Part shown: positions 1-8,859 of the stretch, piece by piece
How the letters are laid out: every line of letters starts with the position of its first letter
Numbering within the stretch: position 1 is the stretch's first letter
Source: Gammaproteobacteria bacterium
Lineage (GTDB): Bacteria > Pseudomonadota > Gammaproteobacteria > Steroidobacterales > GCA-2729495
NCBI GenBank assembly: GCA_020853135.1
Contig: JADYZO010000105.1
Coordinates: forward strand, 1-50,521
Length of the DNA: 50,521 bases
Direction: 5' to 3'
Translations under genes and position numbers: made by a program
Notes under the pieces: model-generated
What the model was told of the DNA's origin: nothing
Database searches by the model: none
What the model saw: only the letters and a program-made list of their open reading frames with translations

Positions 1-2
1 AC

Positions 3-2063
3 CCCGACCCGCAGTTCCAGGCGCACTGCCGGGACGCGGACGGCGTGGTCCTGACGCAGGGCTTCATCGCGAGCAACGCGCGCGGGGAGACCGTCATCCT
101 CGGGCGCGGCGGCTCGGACACCTCGGGTGCCTATTTCACCGCCAAGCTGGGCGCGGCGGGTCTGGAGATCTGGACCGATGTCCCGGGCATGTTCAGCGCC
201 AACCCGCGCACCGTGCAGGGCGCGCGCCTGCTGCGCGTGCTGAGCTATGCCGAGGCGCAGGAGATCGCCTCGACGGGGGGCTCGGTGCTGCACCCGCGCT
301 GCCTCGCACCCGTCCGCCGCCACGGCATCCCGCTGCGGGTCAAGGACACCACCCGCCCGCAGCTGCCCGGCACGCTGGTCGGCCACAACCCGGGCAGCGA
401 CGCCCCGCGCGTCAAGGCGATCTCGGGACGCACCCGCGTCACGCTGGTGTCGATGGAGACGCTGGGCATGTGGCAGGCGGTCGGCTTCCTGGCCAGTGCC
501 TTCCGCTGCTTCAGCGAGCTCGGCCTGTCGATCGACCTGGTCTCCACCTCCGAGAGCAACGTCACCGTGACGCTGGATCCGGGGGCGAACGCCCTCGATG
601 CCGGTGTCCTCGATGCCCTGCGCGGCGAGCTGGGGAAGCTCTGTCGCGTGCAGGTCATCGAGAACGTGGAGGTGGTCAGCCTCGTCGGGCAGAAGATCCG
701 CTCGGTACTCCATGAGATCGGCCCGGCCTTCGACGTGTTCCAGGAGCTGCGCATCCACCTCATGAGCCAGGCGGCGAGCGACCTCAACCTGAGCATCGTC
801 GTCGAGGAGGGCCAGTCGCGCCGCGTGATCCAGGCCCTGCATGAACTGCTCGTGCCCGCCACGCGGCAGGACGCGGTGTTCGGCCCGAGCTGGGAGGAAC
901 TGCGCGAGACGACACCCGCCCCGGTGGCCCTGCCGGAGCCCTGGTGGGGCCGGCGCCGCGACGAGCTGATCGCGCTCGCGCGGGAGCATTCCTCGGCCTA
1001 CGTCTACGACCTCGCCGCCGTGCGGGCCGCCATCGACCAGCTCAAGGCGATCCCGGCGCTCGGCCGGGTGCTGTTCGCCATGAAGGCCAACAGCAATCCC
1101 GCGGTGCTCGGCGTGGTGCACGATGCGGGCCTCGGCTTCGAGTGCGTCTCCCCGGGCGAGATCCGCCGGGTGCTGGAGCTGTTCCCGGGCATCGACCGCA
1201 GCCGCATCCTCTTCACGCCGAACTTCGCTCCGCGCGAGGAGTACGCCTTCGGACTGGCGCAGGGCGTGTGGCTGACGCTCGACAACCTGTTCCCGCTGCG
1301 CGAGTGGGCGGGGATGTTCGCCAGCCGGGAGCTGTTCCTGCGCATCGACACCGGGCAGGGACACGGCCACCATGAGCATGTGCGTACCGCCGGTGCGCAT
1401 TCCAAGTTCGGCATTCCGCTGTTCGAGCTGGCCGAGGCGCGCGAGCTCGTCGCGCGCGCCGGCGCCCGGATCGTCGGCCTGCATGCCCACACCGGCAGCG
1501 GTATCCTCAGCCACGACAACTGGCAGCAGGTGGCGCGCATCCTCGCCAGCGCCGCGACCGATTTCCCCGACCTGCGCTTCCTCGATCTCGGTGGCGGCCT
1601 GGGCGTGCCGGAGAAGCGCGACGGCCGGCGCCTGGACCTGGCGGCGCTCGGTGCCAGCCTGGAGGAGATCCGGGCCGCCTGGCCCGCCTACGAGCTGTGG
1701 CTGGAGCCCGGCCGTTACCTCATTGCCGAGGCCGGCGTGCTGGTGACCACGGTGACCCAGACCAAGGGCAAGGGCGATGTGCAGTATGTCGGCGTGAGCA
1801 CCGGGATGAACTCGCTCATCCGGCCGGCGCTCTATGGCGCCTACCACGAGATCGCCAACCTCTCGCGCTGGGGCGAACCACCCGGCGATGTGGTGAACGT
1901 GGTGGGCCCGAACTGCGAAACCGGCGACCGGCTGGGCACCGACCGGCTGCTGCCGGCCTGCCGCGAAGGCGACGTGCTGGCCATCGCCAACGCCGGCGCC
2001 TATGGCTACGTGATGAGTTCGCGCTACAACCTGCGCGAGCCGGCGGTCGAAGTCGCCATCTGA
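3..2063 (+). CDS. lysAC: Bifunctional aspartate kinase / diaminopimelate decarboxylase, 3' part
   Basis: The frame is open from the left edge, so the start is outside the window; 686 residues are visible. The first ~110 visible residues are the end of an aspartate kinase catalytic domain (GRGGSDTSG, then TDVPGMFSANPR). ACT-type regulatory repeats follow to about residue 300. The rest is a PLP-dependent diaminopimelate decarboxylase: the PLP lysine is in FAMKANSNP, HAHTGSG and GGGLGVPEKRDG lie in the barrel, and the terminal GAYGYVMSSRYN is typical. One chain therefore joins the first step of the aspartate pathway (aspartate to aspartyl phosphate) to the last step of lysine synthesis (meso-DAP to lysine plus CO2), acting in the cytoplasm. 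This fusion is known from Xanthomonadales. The 3' end overlaps the convergent Ada-like gene by 40 bases. Confidence 0.93.
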   Translation, partial: PDPQFQAHCRDADGVVLTQGFIASNARGETVILGRGGSDTSGAYFTAKLGAAGLEIWTDVPGMFSANPRTVQGARLLRVLSYAEAQEIASTGGSVLHPRCLAPVRRHGIPLRVKDTTRPQLPGTLVGHNPGSDAPRVKAISGRTRVTLVSMETLGMWQAVGFLASAFRCFSELGLSIDLVSTSESNVTVTLDPGANALDAGVLDALRGELGKLCRVQVIENVEVVSLVGQKIRSVLHEIGPAFDVFQELRIHLMSQAASDLNLSIVVEEGQSRRVIQALHELLVPATRQDAVFGPSWEELRETTPAPVALPEPWWGRRRDELIALAREHSSAYVYDLAAVRAAIDQLKAIPALGRVLFAMKANSNPAVLGVVHDAGLGFECVSPGEIRRVLELFPGIDRSRILFTPNFAPREEYAFGLAQGVWLTLDNLFPLREWAGMFASRELFLRIDTGQGHGHHEHVRTAGAHSKFGIPLFELAEARELVARAGARIVGLHAHTGSGILSHDNWQQVARILASAATDFPDLRFLDLGGGLGVPEKRDGRRLDLAALGASLEEIRAAWPAYELWLEPGRYLIAEAGVLVTTVTQTKGKGDVQYVGVSTGMNSLIRPALYGAYHEIANLSRWGEPPGDVVNVVGPNCETGDRLGTDRLLPACREGDVLAIANAGAYGYVMSSRYNLREPAVEVAI

Positions 2064-2953
2064 GGCGTGGCGGCTTGCGGGGCGGCGGCCAGGCGCTCGC
2101 GGTCCAGCAGCCGGCGCTTGCGTGACTGGCCCCAGCGGTAGCCGGTCAGCGTGCCATCCGCGCCGATCACGCGGTGGCAGGGAATCAGGATGGCCACGCG
2201 GTTGGCCGCGCAGGCGGTCGCCACGGCGCGGGCGGCCGTGGGCTGGCCCAGCGCCTGCGCCAGCGCGCCGTAGCTGCGGGTATCGCCCAGCGGGATATGC
2301 TGCAAGGCCTGCCAGACCCGCGCCTGGAAGGCAGTGCCCCGGATGTCGACGGGCAGCGCCAGTGCCGCTTCGGGCAGCAGGATGTGCGCACGCACCCGCT
2401 CGAACCAGGCCTGCAGCCGCGGGCCGTCGTCGACCCAGCTGGCGCGGGGAAACGCCGCGGCCAGTTCGGCGAGCAGCTGTCGCGGTGAGGCACCGAAGGC
2501 CAGCCAGCAGATCCCGGCCGGTGTTGCGGCCATCAGCATCCAGCCCAGCTCCGAAAGCCCGAGCCACCAGCCGAGGCATGCCGGCTGGCGCAGCCGGCCG
2601 GGCGGTGCGCCCAGTGCCCGGCGGGCGAGGGCATAGGCGCGGGTCGGGGACTGGAACCCGGCCTGGAAGACCGCGGCCAGCACGTCGGGTTCCTGGCCCA
2701 GGCCACGGGCCAGCCGCATCAGCCGCAGGGCAAGGGAATAGGCCTTCGGCGTCGTGCCCAGCCGCTGGCGGAACTGCCGGCGCAGTTCGGGCAGGCTGGC
2801 TCCGATGCCGGTCAGCGCCGCGGTGACGCTGGTGCCGTCCGCGGCCTGCTCGAGCCGGCGGCAGGCCGCCAGCACCAGCCGGGGCCAGTCGGGCCCGGGT
2901 GCGGGGCGCCCGGTGCTCGTGCGGGTCCGTTTCCTGGCCTGGTGGCTGTCCAT
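2024..2953 (-). CDS. Ada-like AraC-HTH / O6-methylguanine-DNA methyltransferase fusion
   Basis: The 309-residue protein repairs O6-alkylguanine by suicidal transfer of the alkyl group to its own cysteine. Residues ~25-120 form an AraC/XylS-type helix-turn-helix region (LRRQFRQRLGTTPKAY). Residues ~120-280 are the methyltransferase, with the acceptor cysteine in IPCHRVIG at about residue 259. Canonical Ada also has an N-terminal zinc domain whose cysteine senses methylphosphotriesters. That domain is missing here, and the protein begins with only ~25 basic, Ser/Thr-rich residues before the HTH. Any adaptive-response regulation would therefore have to work differently. The gene lies 65 bases downstream of hisE on the same strand, so it may receive his read-through. 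It runs 40 bases into the end of lysAC from the other direction. The start at 2953 has no clear Shine-Dalgarno sequence, so it is approximate. Confidence 0.85.
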   Translation of the reverse strand: MDSHQARKRTRTSTGRPAPGPDWPRLVLAACRRLEQAADGTSVTAALTGIGASLPELRRQFRQRLGTTPKAYSLALRLMRLARGLGQEPDVLAAVFQAGFQSPTRAYALARRALGAPPGRLRQPACLGWWLGLSELGWMLMAATPAGICWLAFGASPRQLLAELAAAFPRASWVDDGPRLQAWFERVRAHILLPEAALALPVDIRGTAFQARVWQALQHIPLGDTRSYGALAQALGQPTAARAVATACAANRVAILIPCHRVIGADGTLTGYRWGQSRKRRLLDRERLAAAPQAATPQMATSTAGSRRL

Positions 2954-3018
2954 GGGGGCCAGCTTAGCGGCGCTGCACCCGGGATGCTTCCCGTTTCCGG
3001 CGCGCCCTGCCGGCGGGC

Positions 3019-3312
3019 TCAGCGTTGCCGCCGGCTGAGCTCGGTCGCCACGTCGGCCAGCGTGAAATCGTGGTACTGCAGGAGCACGATGAGGTGGTAG
3101 ACGAGATCCGCAGCCTCCGAAAGCATGCGCTGGCGGTCGTCCTGCACGCTGGCCAGCGCCAGCTCCACGGCTTCCTCGCCGAGCTTCTGGGCGATGCGGG
3201 AACCGCCGGCGGCATACAGCCGCGCCGTGTAGCTCTGTTCGGGTGCCGCCGCCTTGCGCTGTCCGATGACCCGCTCCAGTTCCTGCAGATAGCCGATTCC
3301 CGCGTTGTTCAT
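3019..3312 (-). CDS. hisE: Phosphoribosyl-ATP pyrophosphatase (stand-alone)
   Basis: A 97-residue all-helical MazG-like enzyme that hydrolyses phosphoribosyl-ATP to phosphoribosyl-AMP plus PPi, the second step of histidine synthesis. The metal-binding motif is clear: [12 protein letters not shown] at ~43-54 and [13 protein letters not shown] at ~66-78. Its ATG overlaps the hisF stop as ATGA, so the two genes are probably translationally coupled. In many gammaproteobacteria this domain is the C-terminal half of a fused HisIE. Here the cyclohydrolase half is absent, and the upstream sequence in this frame is only a shadow of hisF. It is the last gene of the his run. Confidence 0.95.
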   Translation of the reverse strand: MNNAGIGYLQELERVIGQRKAAAPEQSYTARLYAAGGSRIAQKLGEEAVELALASVQDDRQRMLSEAADLVYHLIVLLQYHDFTLADVATELSRRQR

Positions 3313-4076
3313 GATCTGACCCCGATGGCCTGCGTGCGCAGGTAAGACTTCAGTTCGCCGATGTGGAGGGTCCCGGTGTGGAAGACGCTGGCGGCCAGCG
3401 CTCCGTCCACGCGTGCCTCGTGGAAGACGGCAGCGAAGTGTTCCATGCTGCCGGCGCCGCCCGAGGCGATGAGCGGGACGCTGCAGAGCGGGCGCACCAT
3501 CTGCAGCTGGGCGATGTCGTAACCCTGCCGCACGCCGTCCTGGTTCATGCAGTTGAGGACGATCTCCCCGGCACCACGCTCCTGCACCTCGCGGACCCAT
3601 GCCGCGGTGTCCCGGCCGGATTCCCGTGTCCGGGCCGGGTCGCCGGTGTTCTGGTACACGCGGTAGGCACCGTCCTGCTCGTGGCTGTCGATGCCGACCA
3701 CCACGCACTGGGAGCCGAAGCGTCGCGCCAGGGCATCGAGCAGCGCGGGATTGGCCAGCGCCGGGGTGTTCACCGAGATCTTGTCCGCGCCGAAATGCAG
3801 GACGGCCTCGGCATCGGCGACGCTCCGGATGCCGCCCGCCACGCAGAAGGGGATGTCGAGCACCGCGGCCACGCGCTGGATCCAGCTGCGGTCCACGGTG
3901 CGTCCCTCGGGGCTGGCGGTGATGTCGTAGAACACCAGCTCGTCGGCACCCTCGTCGCGATAGCGGCGCGCGAGCTCGAGGATGTCGCCCATGACGCGGT
4001 GGTCACGGAAGCGCACGCCCTTGACGACCTGGCCGTCGCGGACGTCGAGGCAGGGGATTATCCGGCGCGCGAGAAT
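3309..4076 (-). CDS. hisF: Imidazole glycerol phosphate synthase, cyclase subunit, AUU start
   Basis: HisF is the (beta/alpha)8 barrel that, with HisH, converts PRFAR plus ammonia to imidazole glycerol phosphate and AICAR. The barrel is complete: [11 protein letters not shown] at the N-terminus, [17 protein letters not shown], and IASGGAGS near the C-terminus. HisF proteins normally begin M-L-A-(R/K)-R-I-I-P. In this position the codon is ATT (4076-4074). No ATG, GTG or TTG lies nearby in frame; the next candidates are over 100 bases upstream inside hisA, which would add ~50 residues of non-HisF sequence. A GAGGAG Shine-Dalgarno sits 8 bases before the ATT. With this start the protein has 255 residues, the family length. 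It overlaps hisA by 19 bases and hisE by 4. Confidence 0.93.
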   Translation of the reverse strand: MLARRIIPCLDVRDGQVVKGVRFRDHRVMGDILELARRYRDEGADELVFYDITASPEGRTVDRSWIQRVAAVLDIPFCVAGGIRSVADAEAVLHFGADKISVNTPALANPALLDALARRFGSQCVVVGIDSHEQDGAYRVYQNTGDPARTRESGRDTAAWVREVQERGAGEIVLNCMNQDGVRQGYDIAQLQMVRPLCSVPLIASGGAGSMEHFAAVFHEARVDGALAASVFHTGTLHIGELKSYLRTQAIGVRS

Positions 4077-4801
4077 TGGCGTATCTCCTCGAGCGTGATG
4101 CGCCCCTCGAGCAGGGCCTTCCCGGTGACCACGCCGGCCACGCCCGTGGCGGCGAGCACCGGCAGGTCGGCCGCCGAGGACAGGCCGCCCGAGGCGATGA
4201 TGCGGGCCTGCGGGTAGCGGCGCGTGCACTCGGCGTAGAGCGCGGTGTTGGGGCCGGCCAGCGTGCCGTCGCGGCCGACATCGGTGCAGAGGAAGTGGCG
4301 CGCATCAGCCGCGAGGAAGACCTCGAGGAGTTCCCACAGCCGCCGGCCGCTCGATTCGCGCCAGCCGTGGGTCACGGCGACCGGCCCGCCATCACCGCCC
4401 TGCAGGCGCACGTCGAAGGCGAGGACCACGCGTTCGGGGCCGAGTGCCGCGAGCCAGCCGATGGCGGTCGGCGGGTCGTCGATGGCGATGGAGCCGAGGA
4501 CCACGCGGTCGGCCCCGGCCGCGAGGAGCATCTGCGCCGTGGCCAGCTCGCGGATGCCGCCGCCGACCTGCACCGCCAGCCCCGGCCTCGCGGCCAGGCG
4601 GCGCACGAGGTCGAGGTTGCCCGGCTGGCCGCTGCGTGCGCCATCCAGGTCCACGAGGTGCAGCCGGCGGGCGCCCGCGGCCTGGTAGCCGGTGGCAATT
4701 TCCAGGGGATCCTGGCTGTATTCGGTGACGCGGGCGAAATCGCCCTGGTACAGCCGCACGCAGCGGCCGCCCAGCAGGTCGATGGCAGGAATGACTTCCA
4801 T
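4058..4801 (-). CDS. hisA: ProFAR isomerase
   Basis: A 247-residue (beta/alpha)8 barrel isomerase converting ProFAR to PRFAR. The N-terminal [20 protein letters not shown] carries the catalytic Asp at residue 8. QVGGGIRE and [14 protein letters not shown] carry the phosphate-binding loop and the second catalytic Asp. The ATG at 4801 sits eight bases after the hisH stop, with AAGG as ribosome-binding site. This start matches the family length. A much longer upstream open frame exists but is only antisense-like sequence over hisH. Its last 19 bases are shared with hisF in another frame, so the end of HisA (RQFSRAG) is encoded over the hisF start. Confidence 0.95.
   Translation of the reverse strand: MEVIPAIDLLGGRCVRLYQGDFARVTEYSQDPLEIATGYQAAGARRLHLVDLDGARSGQPGNLDLVRRLAARPGLAVQVGGGIRELATAQMLLAAGADRVVLGSIAIDDPPTAIGWLAALGPERVVLAFDVRLQGGDGGPVAVTHGWRESSGRRLWELLEVFLAADARHFLCTDVGRDGTLAGPNTALYAECTRRYPQARIIASGGLSSAADLPVLAATGVAGVVTGKALLEGRITLEEIRQFSRAG
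4085..4090 (-). promoter_or_regulatory. Shine-Dalgarno that selects the hisF AUU start
   Basis: On the minus strand GAGGAG is followed by eight bases and then ATT. This is near-ideal ribosome-binding geometry for an AUU start and lies inside the last codons of hisA. No other start codon is suitably spaced from it in the hisF frame. Confidence 0.7.
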
Positions 4802-4809
4802 TGCGGCCT

Positions 4810-5412
4810 TCAGTAACGGCTGAGGAAATTGGCGAGGATGGCCGCGCCCGCGCTGGCCGAGCGCTCGGGGTGGAATTGCACGGCGAGGAAGTTGCCCGCC
4901 CGGGCCGCCGCGGCGAACGCCCCGCCGTAGTCGCAGGTCGCGATCGTGGCTGGCGTCACCGGCAGCGCATAGCTGTGCACGAAATAGCACCAGGGCGCAG
5001 CGGGCAGCCCGGCAAACAGTGCAACCCCCGGCGTGGCCTGCAGCTGGTTCCAGCCCATGTGGGGCACGGGACGGCCGGGGGCCGGCGTGAAACGCCGCGC
5101 GCGGCCGGGCATGACGCCGAGGCAGGCCACGTCGCCTTCCTCCGAGCCCTCCCCGAGCAGCTGCATGCCGAGGCAGATGCCGAGCACGGGCTGGGTCAGC
5201 GTCGGGATCAGGCGGTCGAGCCCGCTGGCGCCGAGCTTCTCCATCGCGGCGGCGGCGGCGCCCACGCCCGGCAGGATCACGTGGCGTGCCGCGCGGATGG
5301 CATCGTGGTCGGTGGTGAGCAGCGCCTCGTGCCCGAGCCGCGCCAGGGCCAGGCGCAGCGAGGTGATGTTGGCGCCGCCACCGTCGATGATGGCCACCGG
5401 CGGTTCGCTCAC
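4810..5412 (-). CDS. hisH: Imidazole glycerol phosphate synthase, glutaminase subunit
   Basis: A 200-residue class I glutamine amidotransferase that feeds ammonia to HisF. The catalytic cysteine is in LGICLGMQLLGEGSEEG (residue ~80), and the His-Glu pair is in VQFHPERSAS. The start is a GTG at 5412, overlapping the hisB stop as GTGA. Translation from it gives SEPPVAIIDGGGAN, the expected N-terminus. The usual second residue pair of the family (DYGxGN) appears as DGGGAN, a slight variation. It partners with HisF two genes downstream. Confidence 0.95.
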   Translation of the reverse strand: MSEPPVAIIDGGGANITSLRLALARLGHEALLTTDHDAIRAARHVILPGVGAAAAAMEKLGASGLDRLIPTLTQPVLGICLGMQLLGEGSEEGDVACLGVMPGRARRFTPAPGRPVPHMGWNQLQATPGVALFAGLPAAPWCYFVHSYALPVTPATIATCDYGGAFAAAARAGNFLAVQFHPERSASAGAAILANFLSRY

Positions 5413-6479
5413 AGCAGGCCCTTCGTGCTCGGCAGGCTGGTTCCCTGGCGCAGCAGCGCCTGGCGCAGCGCGCGGCCGGTGGCCTTGAAGCAGGCCTCCA
5501 CCATGTGGTGGGTGTTCTCGCCGGTCACCCGCAGCTGGATAGCTGCGCCGAGGCTGTCGGCCAGCGAGCGGAAGAAGTGCGGGACCAATTCCGTCGGCAG
5601 TCCGCCGACTTCGTTGCGCGGGAAGGCTCCCTCGAAGCCGAAGTGCGCGCGCCCCGAGAGGTCGATCGCCACCTGGGCCTGCGCCTCGTCCATGGGCAGC
5701 ACGAAGCCGTAGCGGCCGATGCCACGCTTGTCGCCGAGTGCGCGGCGCAGCGCCTCGCCGATGACCAGCGCGGTGTCCTCCACCGTGTGGTGCTCGTCCA
5801 CGTGCAGGTCGCCTGCGCAGCGCAGCTGCAGGGCGAAGCCGCCGTGCCGGGCGAGCTGCTCGAGCATGTGGTCGAAGAAGGCGATGCCGGTGCTGATCGA
5901 GATGGGCTGTTCCGCGTCGAGGTCGACATCGCAGCTGATGCGGGTTTCGCGCGTCTCGCGCCTGACGGAGGCGCGCCGCGGCAGGTCGGCCAGCTCGTGG
6001 GCGATGGCGGCCCAGGCGCCTGGCTCGCGCGGGTCCAGCCGCAGGCCGCGCAGGCCGAGGTTGGCCGCCAGTTCGAGATCGGTCACCCGGTCGCCGATGA
6101 CCACGCTGGCGCTGCGGTCGAGGGGCGTCCTGCCGAGGAAGTCCGTGAGCAGGCCGGTGCGCGGCTTGCGGCAGCTGCAGCCATCGCCCGGACGGTGCGG
6201 GCAGATGAACACCTCGCGGAAGACGATGCCCTGCGAGGCGAACAGCCGCAGCACGAAATCCTGGACGCACCGGAAATGCTCTTCCGGAAAACTCTCGCTG
6301 CCGCGCCCGTCCTGGTTGCTCACCATGACGAACTCGTACCCGGCGGCCTGCAGCCGCAGGAGCGCGGGGATGACGCCATCCACCAGCGCCACCTTGTCGA
6401 GGCGGTCCACCTGTTCGTCGGCGGGCTCGTGGATCAGCGTGCCGTCGCGGTCGAGGAAGGCAATCCGGGGGGTACTCAT
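5409..6479 (-). CDS. hisB: Bifunctional histidinol-phosphatase / imidazoleglycerol-phosphate dehydratase
   Basis: A 356-residue fusion catalysing two steps. Residues 1-~165 are a HAD phosphatase with nucleophile and acid in FLDRDGTL (Asp10, Asp12) and a zinc-binding CPHRPGDGCSCRKP loop; it dephosphorylates histidinol phosphate. Residues ~168-356 are the manganese-dependent dehydratase, with duplicated histidine motifs (FFDHMLEQLARHG, DEHHTVEDTAL, NTHHMVEA). The fused form is typical of gammaproteobacteria. The ATG at 6479 overlaps the hisC stop (ATGA), and the end overlaps the hisH GTG, so the gene is coupled on both sides. Confidence 0.96.
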   Translation of the reverse strand: MSTPRIAFLDRDGTLIHEPADEQVDRLDKVALVDGVIPALLRLQAAGYEFVMVSNQDGRGSESFPEEHFRCVQDFVLRLFASQGIVFREVFICPHRPGDGCSCRKPRTGLLTDFLGRTPLDRSASVVIGDRVTDLELAANLGLRGLRLDPREPGAWAAIAHELADLPRRASVRRETRETRISCDVDLDAEQPISISTGIAFFDHMLEQLARHGGFALQLRCAGDLHVDEHHTVEDTALVIGEALRRALGDKRGIGRYGFVLPMDEAQAQVAIDLSGRAHFGFEGAFPRNEVGGLPTELVPHFFRSLADSLGAAIQLRVTGENTHHMVEACFKATGRALRQALLRQGTSLPSTKGLL

Positions 6480-7537
6480 GGGCGGGCCAGTGCTTGCAGC
6501 AGTTGGGTGTTCTCGGCGGGATCCCCCACCGTGATACGAATGCAATCAGGCAGATGCGGATCCCAGCTGAAGTCACGTATCAGTACACCGCCACGGCGCG
6601 TGGCCTCGACCACGCGGGCCGCGTCGGTGACCTCCACCAGCAGGAAGTTCGCCTCGCTCGGCCAGACCCGGCGGATGCCCGGCAGGGCGGCCAGCGCGGC
6701 CGCCAGCCGGTCGCGTGCGGCCTTGATCCGTCCGATGCGCTGCTGCCACTCGGCGGCATGCGCCGGCTCGAGGCAGCGCTGCACGGCTTCGGCGCAGAGC
6801 GTCGGGAAGGTGTAGGGCGGCAGCACGCAGCCGAGCAGGGTGACCAGCTCGGCGCGGGCCAGCAACGCCCCGCAGCGCACCCCGGCCAGCGCCAGTGCCT
6901 TGGAGAGGGTGCGCAGGACGACGACGTTGTCGTGCTGTTCGAGCAGTTCGCGCGTCGGGTCGAGCGCGGCGAATTCCGCGTACGCCGCATCGAGGACGAC
7001 CACGCCGCGCCCGGCCAGCGCGGTGGCCAGCTGGTGGATCTGCGCCACGGGGACGCTGTTGCCGGTCGGGTTGTTGGGCGAGCACAGGAACAGCAGCCGC
7101 GTGGCGGTGGTCCACTGGGCGAGGATGGCAGGAATGTCGGGCGCATAGCCCTGTTCGCGCAGCAGCGGGATGCGCCGGATCGGTGCGCCCTGGATCTGCG
7201 CATAGGTCTCGTACATGCCGAAGGTGGGCGGGCAGATCACGACCTCGTCCTGCCCGGCGCGGCAGAAGGCGCGGATCACGACGTCGATGGCCTCGCTCGA
7301 GCCCCGCGTCACCAGCAGCTGCGCCGGCGCCACGCCGTAGTGGGCGGCGAGGCTGGTGGCGAGGGTGAGCGGCCGCGGCTCCGGATAGCGGTTCAGGCCC
7401 GCCGTGGTCGGGTCGCCGGGCGGGCGCCAGGGGTTCTCGTTGGCGTTGAGGCGCACCAGACCGTCGATGAATTCCGCGCTCCGGTACGGCTTCATCTGCC
7501 GGATCTCCGGGCGCAGCAGGGTGATGGTGCTGCTCAT
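6476..7537 (-). CDS. hisC: Histidinol-phosphate aminotransferase
   Basis: A 353-residue fold-type I PLP aminotransferase converting imidazole acetol phosphate plus glutamate to histidinol phosphate. The N-terminal RLNANENPW, PNNPTGN (~154-160) and the PLP lysine in RTLSKALALAGVRCG (Lys213) are all present. The C-terminal RITVGDPAENTQLLQAL is typical of HisC. It starts at the ATG that overlaps the hisD stop. Neighbours are hisD upstream and hisB downstream, each with a 4-base overlap. Confidence 0.96.
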   Translation of the reverse strand: MSSTITLLRPEIRQMKPYRSAEFIDGLVRLNANENPWRPPGDPTTAGLNRYPEPRPLTLATSLAAHYGVAPAQLLVTRGSSEAIDVVIRAFCRAGQDEVVICPPTFGMYETYAQIQGAPIRRIPLLREQGYAPDIPAILAQWTTATRLLFLCSPNNPTGNSVPVAQIHQLATALAGRGVVVLDAAYAEFAALDPTRELLEQHDNVVVLRTLSKALALAGVRCGALLARAELVTLLGCVLPPYTFPTLCAEAVQRCLEPAHAAEWQQRIGRIKAARDRLAAALAALPGIRRVWPSEANFLLVEVTDAARVVEATRRGGVLIRDFSWDPHLPDCIRITVGDPAENTQLLQALARP

Positions 7538-8859
7538 GTGCGCGGTGCTCCTGCATCCATGCGCACGCGCACCGCGGCTGCATGCGCCTGCAGCCCCTCG
7601 AGGCCCGCGAGGGCCTCCACGGTGGGCGCGAGCGCAGCGAGCCCCGCCGGCGTCAGTTCCTGCAGTGTCATGCGCCGCTGGAAGTCGGCCACCGAGAGGC
7701 CGCTGTAGGCGCGCGCGTACCCGTAGGTCGGCAGCACGTGGTTGGTGCCGCTGCAGTAGTCGCCCACCGACTCGGGCGTCCAGGGGCCGAGGAAGACCGA
7801 GCCCGCGCTCCAGACCTGCTCCGCCCAGCGCCGCGGCCCGGCCACCTGCAGGATCAGGTGTTCCGGGGCATAGGCGTTGGCGACCTCGATCGCTGCGGCG
7901 AGGTCCGGGACGAGGATGGCGGCACTGTGGCGCAGGGACTCGGCCATGATGTCCCGCCGCGGCAGCGACGGCAGCACGGCGGCGATCCCGGCGCGCACGC
8001 GGTCGACGAGGTCGGCCGCGGTCGTGACCAGCAGCACCTGGGAGTCCGGGCCGTGCTCCGCCTGGGACAGCAGGTCGAGCGCGACGAAGCGCGGGTTGGC
8101 GTCCGCATCGGCGATGACCATCACCTCCGAGGGGCCGGCCGGCATGTCGAGCGCGGCGCCCTCGGCATCGAGCGCCACGGCCTGCTTGGCGGCCGTGACC
8201 CAGGCGTTGCCGGGGCCGAAGACCTTGTCCACCTTGGGTATGCTGGCGGTGCCATAGGCCATGGCCGCGATCGCCTGGGCGCCGCCCAGCTTGAATACCT
8301 GCCCGATGCCGCAGGCGCGGGCGGCGACGACGACCGCGGGGTCCGCACGGCCATCCGCGCGCGGCGGCGTGCACAGCACGCGAACCGGGCAGCCGGCCAG
8401 CTCGGCCGGCACGCCGAGCATCATGGCGGTGGAGGGCAGGGGCGCGCGCCCGGCCGGCACGTAGAGCCCGACCGCGCGCAGCGGGCGCACCACGCGCTCG
8501 CAGACCACGCCCGGCACGGTTTCGACCCGGAGTGGCCCGCTCGCCTGCGCGGCATGGAAGCGCCTGATGTTGTCGATGGCCACGTGGATCGCCCTGGTCG
8601 CGGCCGGATCGAGCTCGCGTTCGGCGGCAGCCGCTTCGTCCGCACCCACGGCAAGCTCCTGCAATCCGACGCCATCGAGCCGGGCCGTGAGCCGCAGCAG
8701 GGCCGCATCGCCGCCGGCGCGTACCTCGGCGATGATGTCGGCCACGGCCGCGGCCAGTCCCGCGCCCGCGCGCACCGCCGGGCGTTGCAGCAGCGACCGG
8801 CGCCCGGCCGCGTCGAGCACCGACCAGTCGACCCGGGTGAGCAGGTTGCCCAGGCTCAT
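7534..8859 (-). CDS. hisD: Histidinol dehydrogenase
   Basis: A 441-residue zinc- and NAD-dependent enzyme that oxidises histidinol to histidine in two steps. Diagnostic stretches are GLYVPAGRAPLPSTAMM, KVFGPGNAWVTAAK, DMPAGPSEVMVIAD, the zinc-site LLSQAEHGPDSQ, and HVLPTYGYARAYSGLSV. The ATG at 8859 overlaps the hisG stop by 4 bases. Length and all motifs are normal, and no truncation is seen. Confidence 0.97.
   Translation of the reverse strand: MSLGNLLTRVDWSVLDAAGRRSLLQRPAVRAGAGLAAAVADIIAEVRAGGDAALLRLTARLDGVGLQELAVGADEAAAAERELDPAATRAIHVAIDNIRRFHAAQASGPLRVETVPGVVCERVVRPLRAVGLYVPAGRAPLPSTAMMLGVPAELAGCPVRVLCTPPRADGRADPAVVVAARACGIGQVFKLGGAQAIAAMAYGTASIPKVDKVFGPGNAWVTAAKQAVALDAEGAALDMPAGPSEVMVIADADANPRFVALDLLSQAEHGPDSQVLLVTTAADLVDRVRAGIAAVLPSLPRRDIMAESLRHSAAILVPDLAAAIEVANAYAPEHLILQVAGPRRWAEQVWSAGSVFLGPWTPESVGDYCSGTNHVLPTYGYARAYSGLSVADFQRRMTLQELTPAGLAALAPTVEALAGLEGLQAHAAAVRVRMDAGAPRT

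Noticed and set aside
4077-4229. A 51-residue N-terminal extension of HisF from the upstream in-frame start at 4229
   Set aside because: The extension is unlike HisF, overlaps hisA and has no properly spaced ribosome site; the AUU with GAGGAG fits far better.
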